From assembly GCA_900313765.1 (NCBI GenBank), contig OMSN01000090.1, forward strand, positions 1 through 6,773: a DNA stretch of 6,773 bases, in the 5' to 3' direction. A program made the position numbers and the translations under genes. The notes beneath the pieces are model-generated. The model saw only the letters and a program-made list of their open reading frames with translations. It searched no databases and was not told the DNA's origin. The stretch comes from an uncultured Eubacteriales bacterium (lineage in GTDB: Bacteria; Bacillota; Clostridia; Lachnospirales; Lachnospiraceae). Below are positions 6,654-6,773 of this stretch, in pieces. Numbering within the stretch: the stretch's first letter is position 1; each line of letters begins with the position of its first letter.

Positions 6654-6773
6654 TCAGGGGGCTGCGGGGTATTCATTGCACAGCAGCCGGTAGGGCGCTT
6701 CATCTTCATCGATCTTCGGGAATCTTCCGATCTCATCATAGAAGAAGTTGTCATTGTTGTCATCGTTGCACCG
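6654..6773 (-). CDS. C-terminal end of an unidentified protein, cut by the window edge
   Basis: On the minus strand a frame is open from the window edge at 6773 to a TGA at 6654-6656, giving 39 residues. The sequence is acidic and aromatic, with DNFFYDEIGRFPKIDEDEAPY followed by RLLCNEYPAAP at the end. This looks like genuine protein rather than shadow coding. Its stop codon lies immediately before the minus-strand side of the bidirectional hairpin, the expected arrangement for a convergent gene. I do not recognise the family, and too little is visible to assign a function. The start and most of the gene lie beyond the window. Confidence 0.6.
   Translation of the reverse strand, partial: RCNDDNNDNFFYDEIGRFPKIDEDEAPYRLLCNEYPAAP

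Overview
The window looks like a piece of a Gram-positive Clostridia chromosome, most likely from a Lachnospiraceae-like anaerobe. That assignment is inferred from several things. The Shine-Dalgarno sites are strong GGAGG types. An extended -10 promoter (TGG-TATGAT) is present. The sce7726-type protein resembles versions I recall from gut Clostridia. A FloT-type flotillin and a secreted thermolysin-like protease sit side by side. G+C looks slightly above one half (not counted). I see no tRNA, rRNA, CRISPR array, insertion sequence or phage gene. Most of the window is densely packed plus-strand coding sequence.

Layout from left to right. Bases 1-799 hold the 3' part of a flotillin gene, closed by a perfect 11-bp hairpin at 828-855. 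Bases 997-3612 encode an 871-residue secreted M4 (thermolysin family) metallopeptidase. It has a signal peptide, an FTP/PepSY-like propeptide, an intact zinc site and an unassigned C-terminal extension of about 300 residues that ends in seven tandem D-Q-E-L-type tetrapeptides. A likely promoter at 3623-3651 then drives three co-directional genes: a PD-(D/E)XK nuclease-like protein of the sce7726 family (3696-4310), an ADP-dependent phosphofructokinase/glucokinase-family sugar kinase overlapping it by 14 bases (4297-5610), and a class II ketose-bisphosphate aldolase (5657-6532). A strong hairpin at 6581-6638 with T-runs on both strands ends this operon. It probably also ends a convergent minus-strand gene, of which only the last 39 codons are visible (6654-6773).

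How the genes may work together. The kinase and aldolase make a plausible two-step module: phosphorylation of a sugar phosphate to a ketose bisphosphate, then cleavage to two trioses. The kinase belongs to a family best known from archaea that uses ADP rather than ATP. The nuclease-like protein is tied to the kinase by overlapping reading frames, but nothing in its sequence explains why it belongs with sugar metabolism. The flotillin (membrane scaffold) and the exported protease are separate units, and their adjacency alone does not show a functional link. No clear new defence or mobile system is visible. The points most worth a second look are the nuclease-kinase-aldolase operon, the unexplained C-terminal half and repeat tail of the protease, and the protease's unusual cysteine content.
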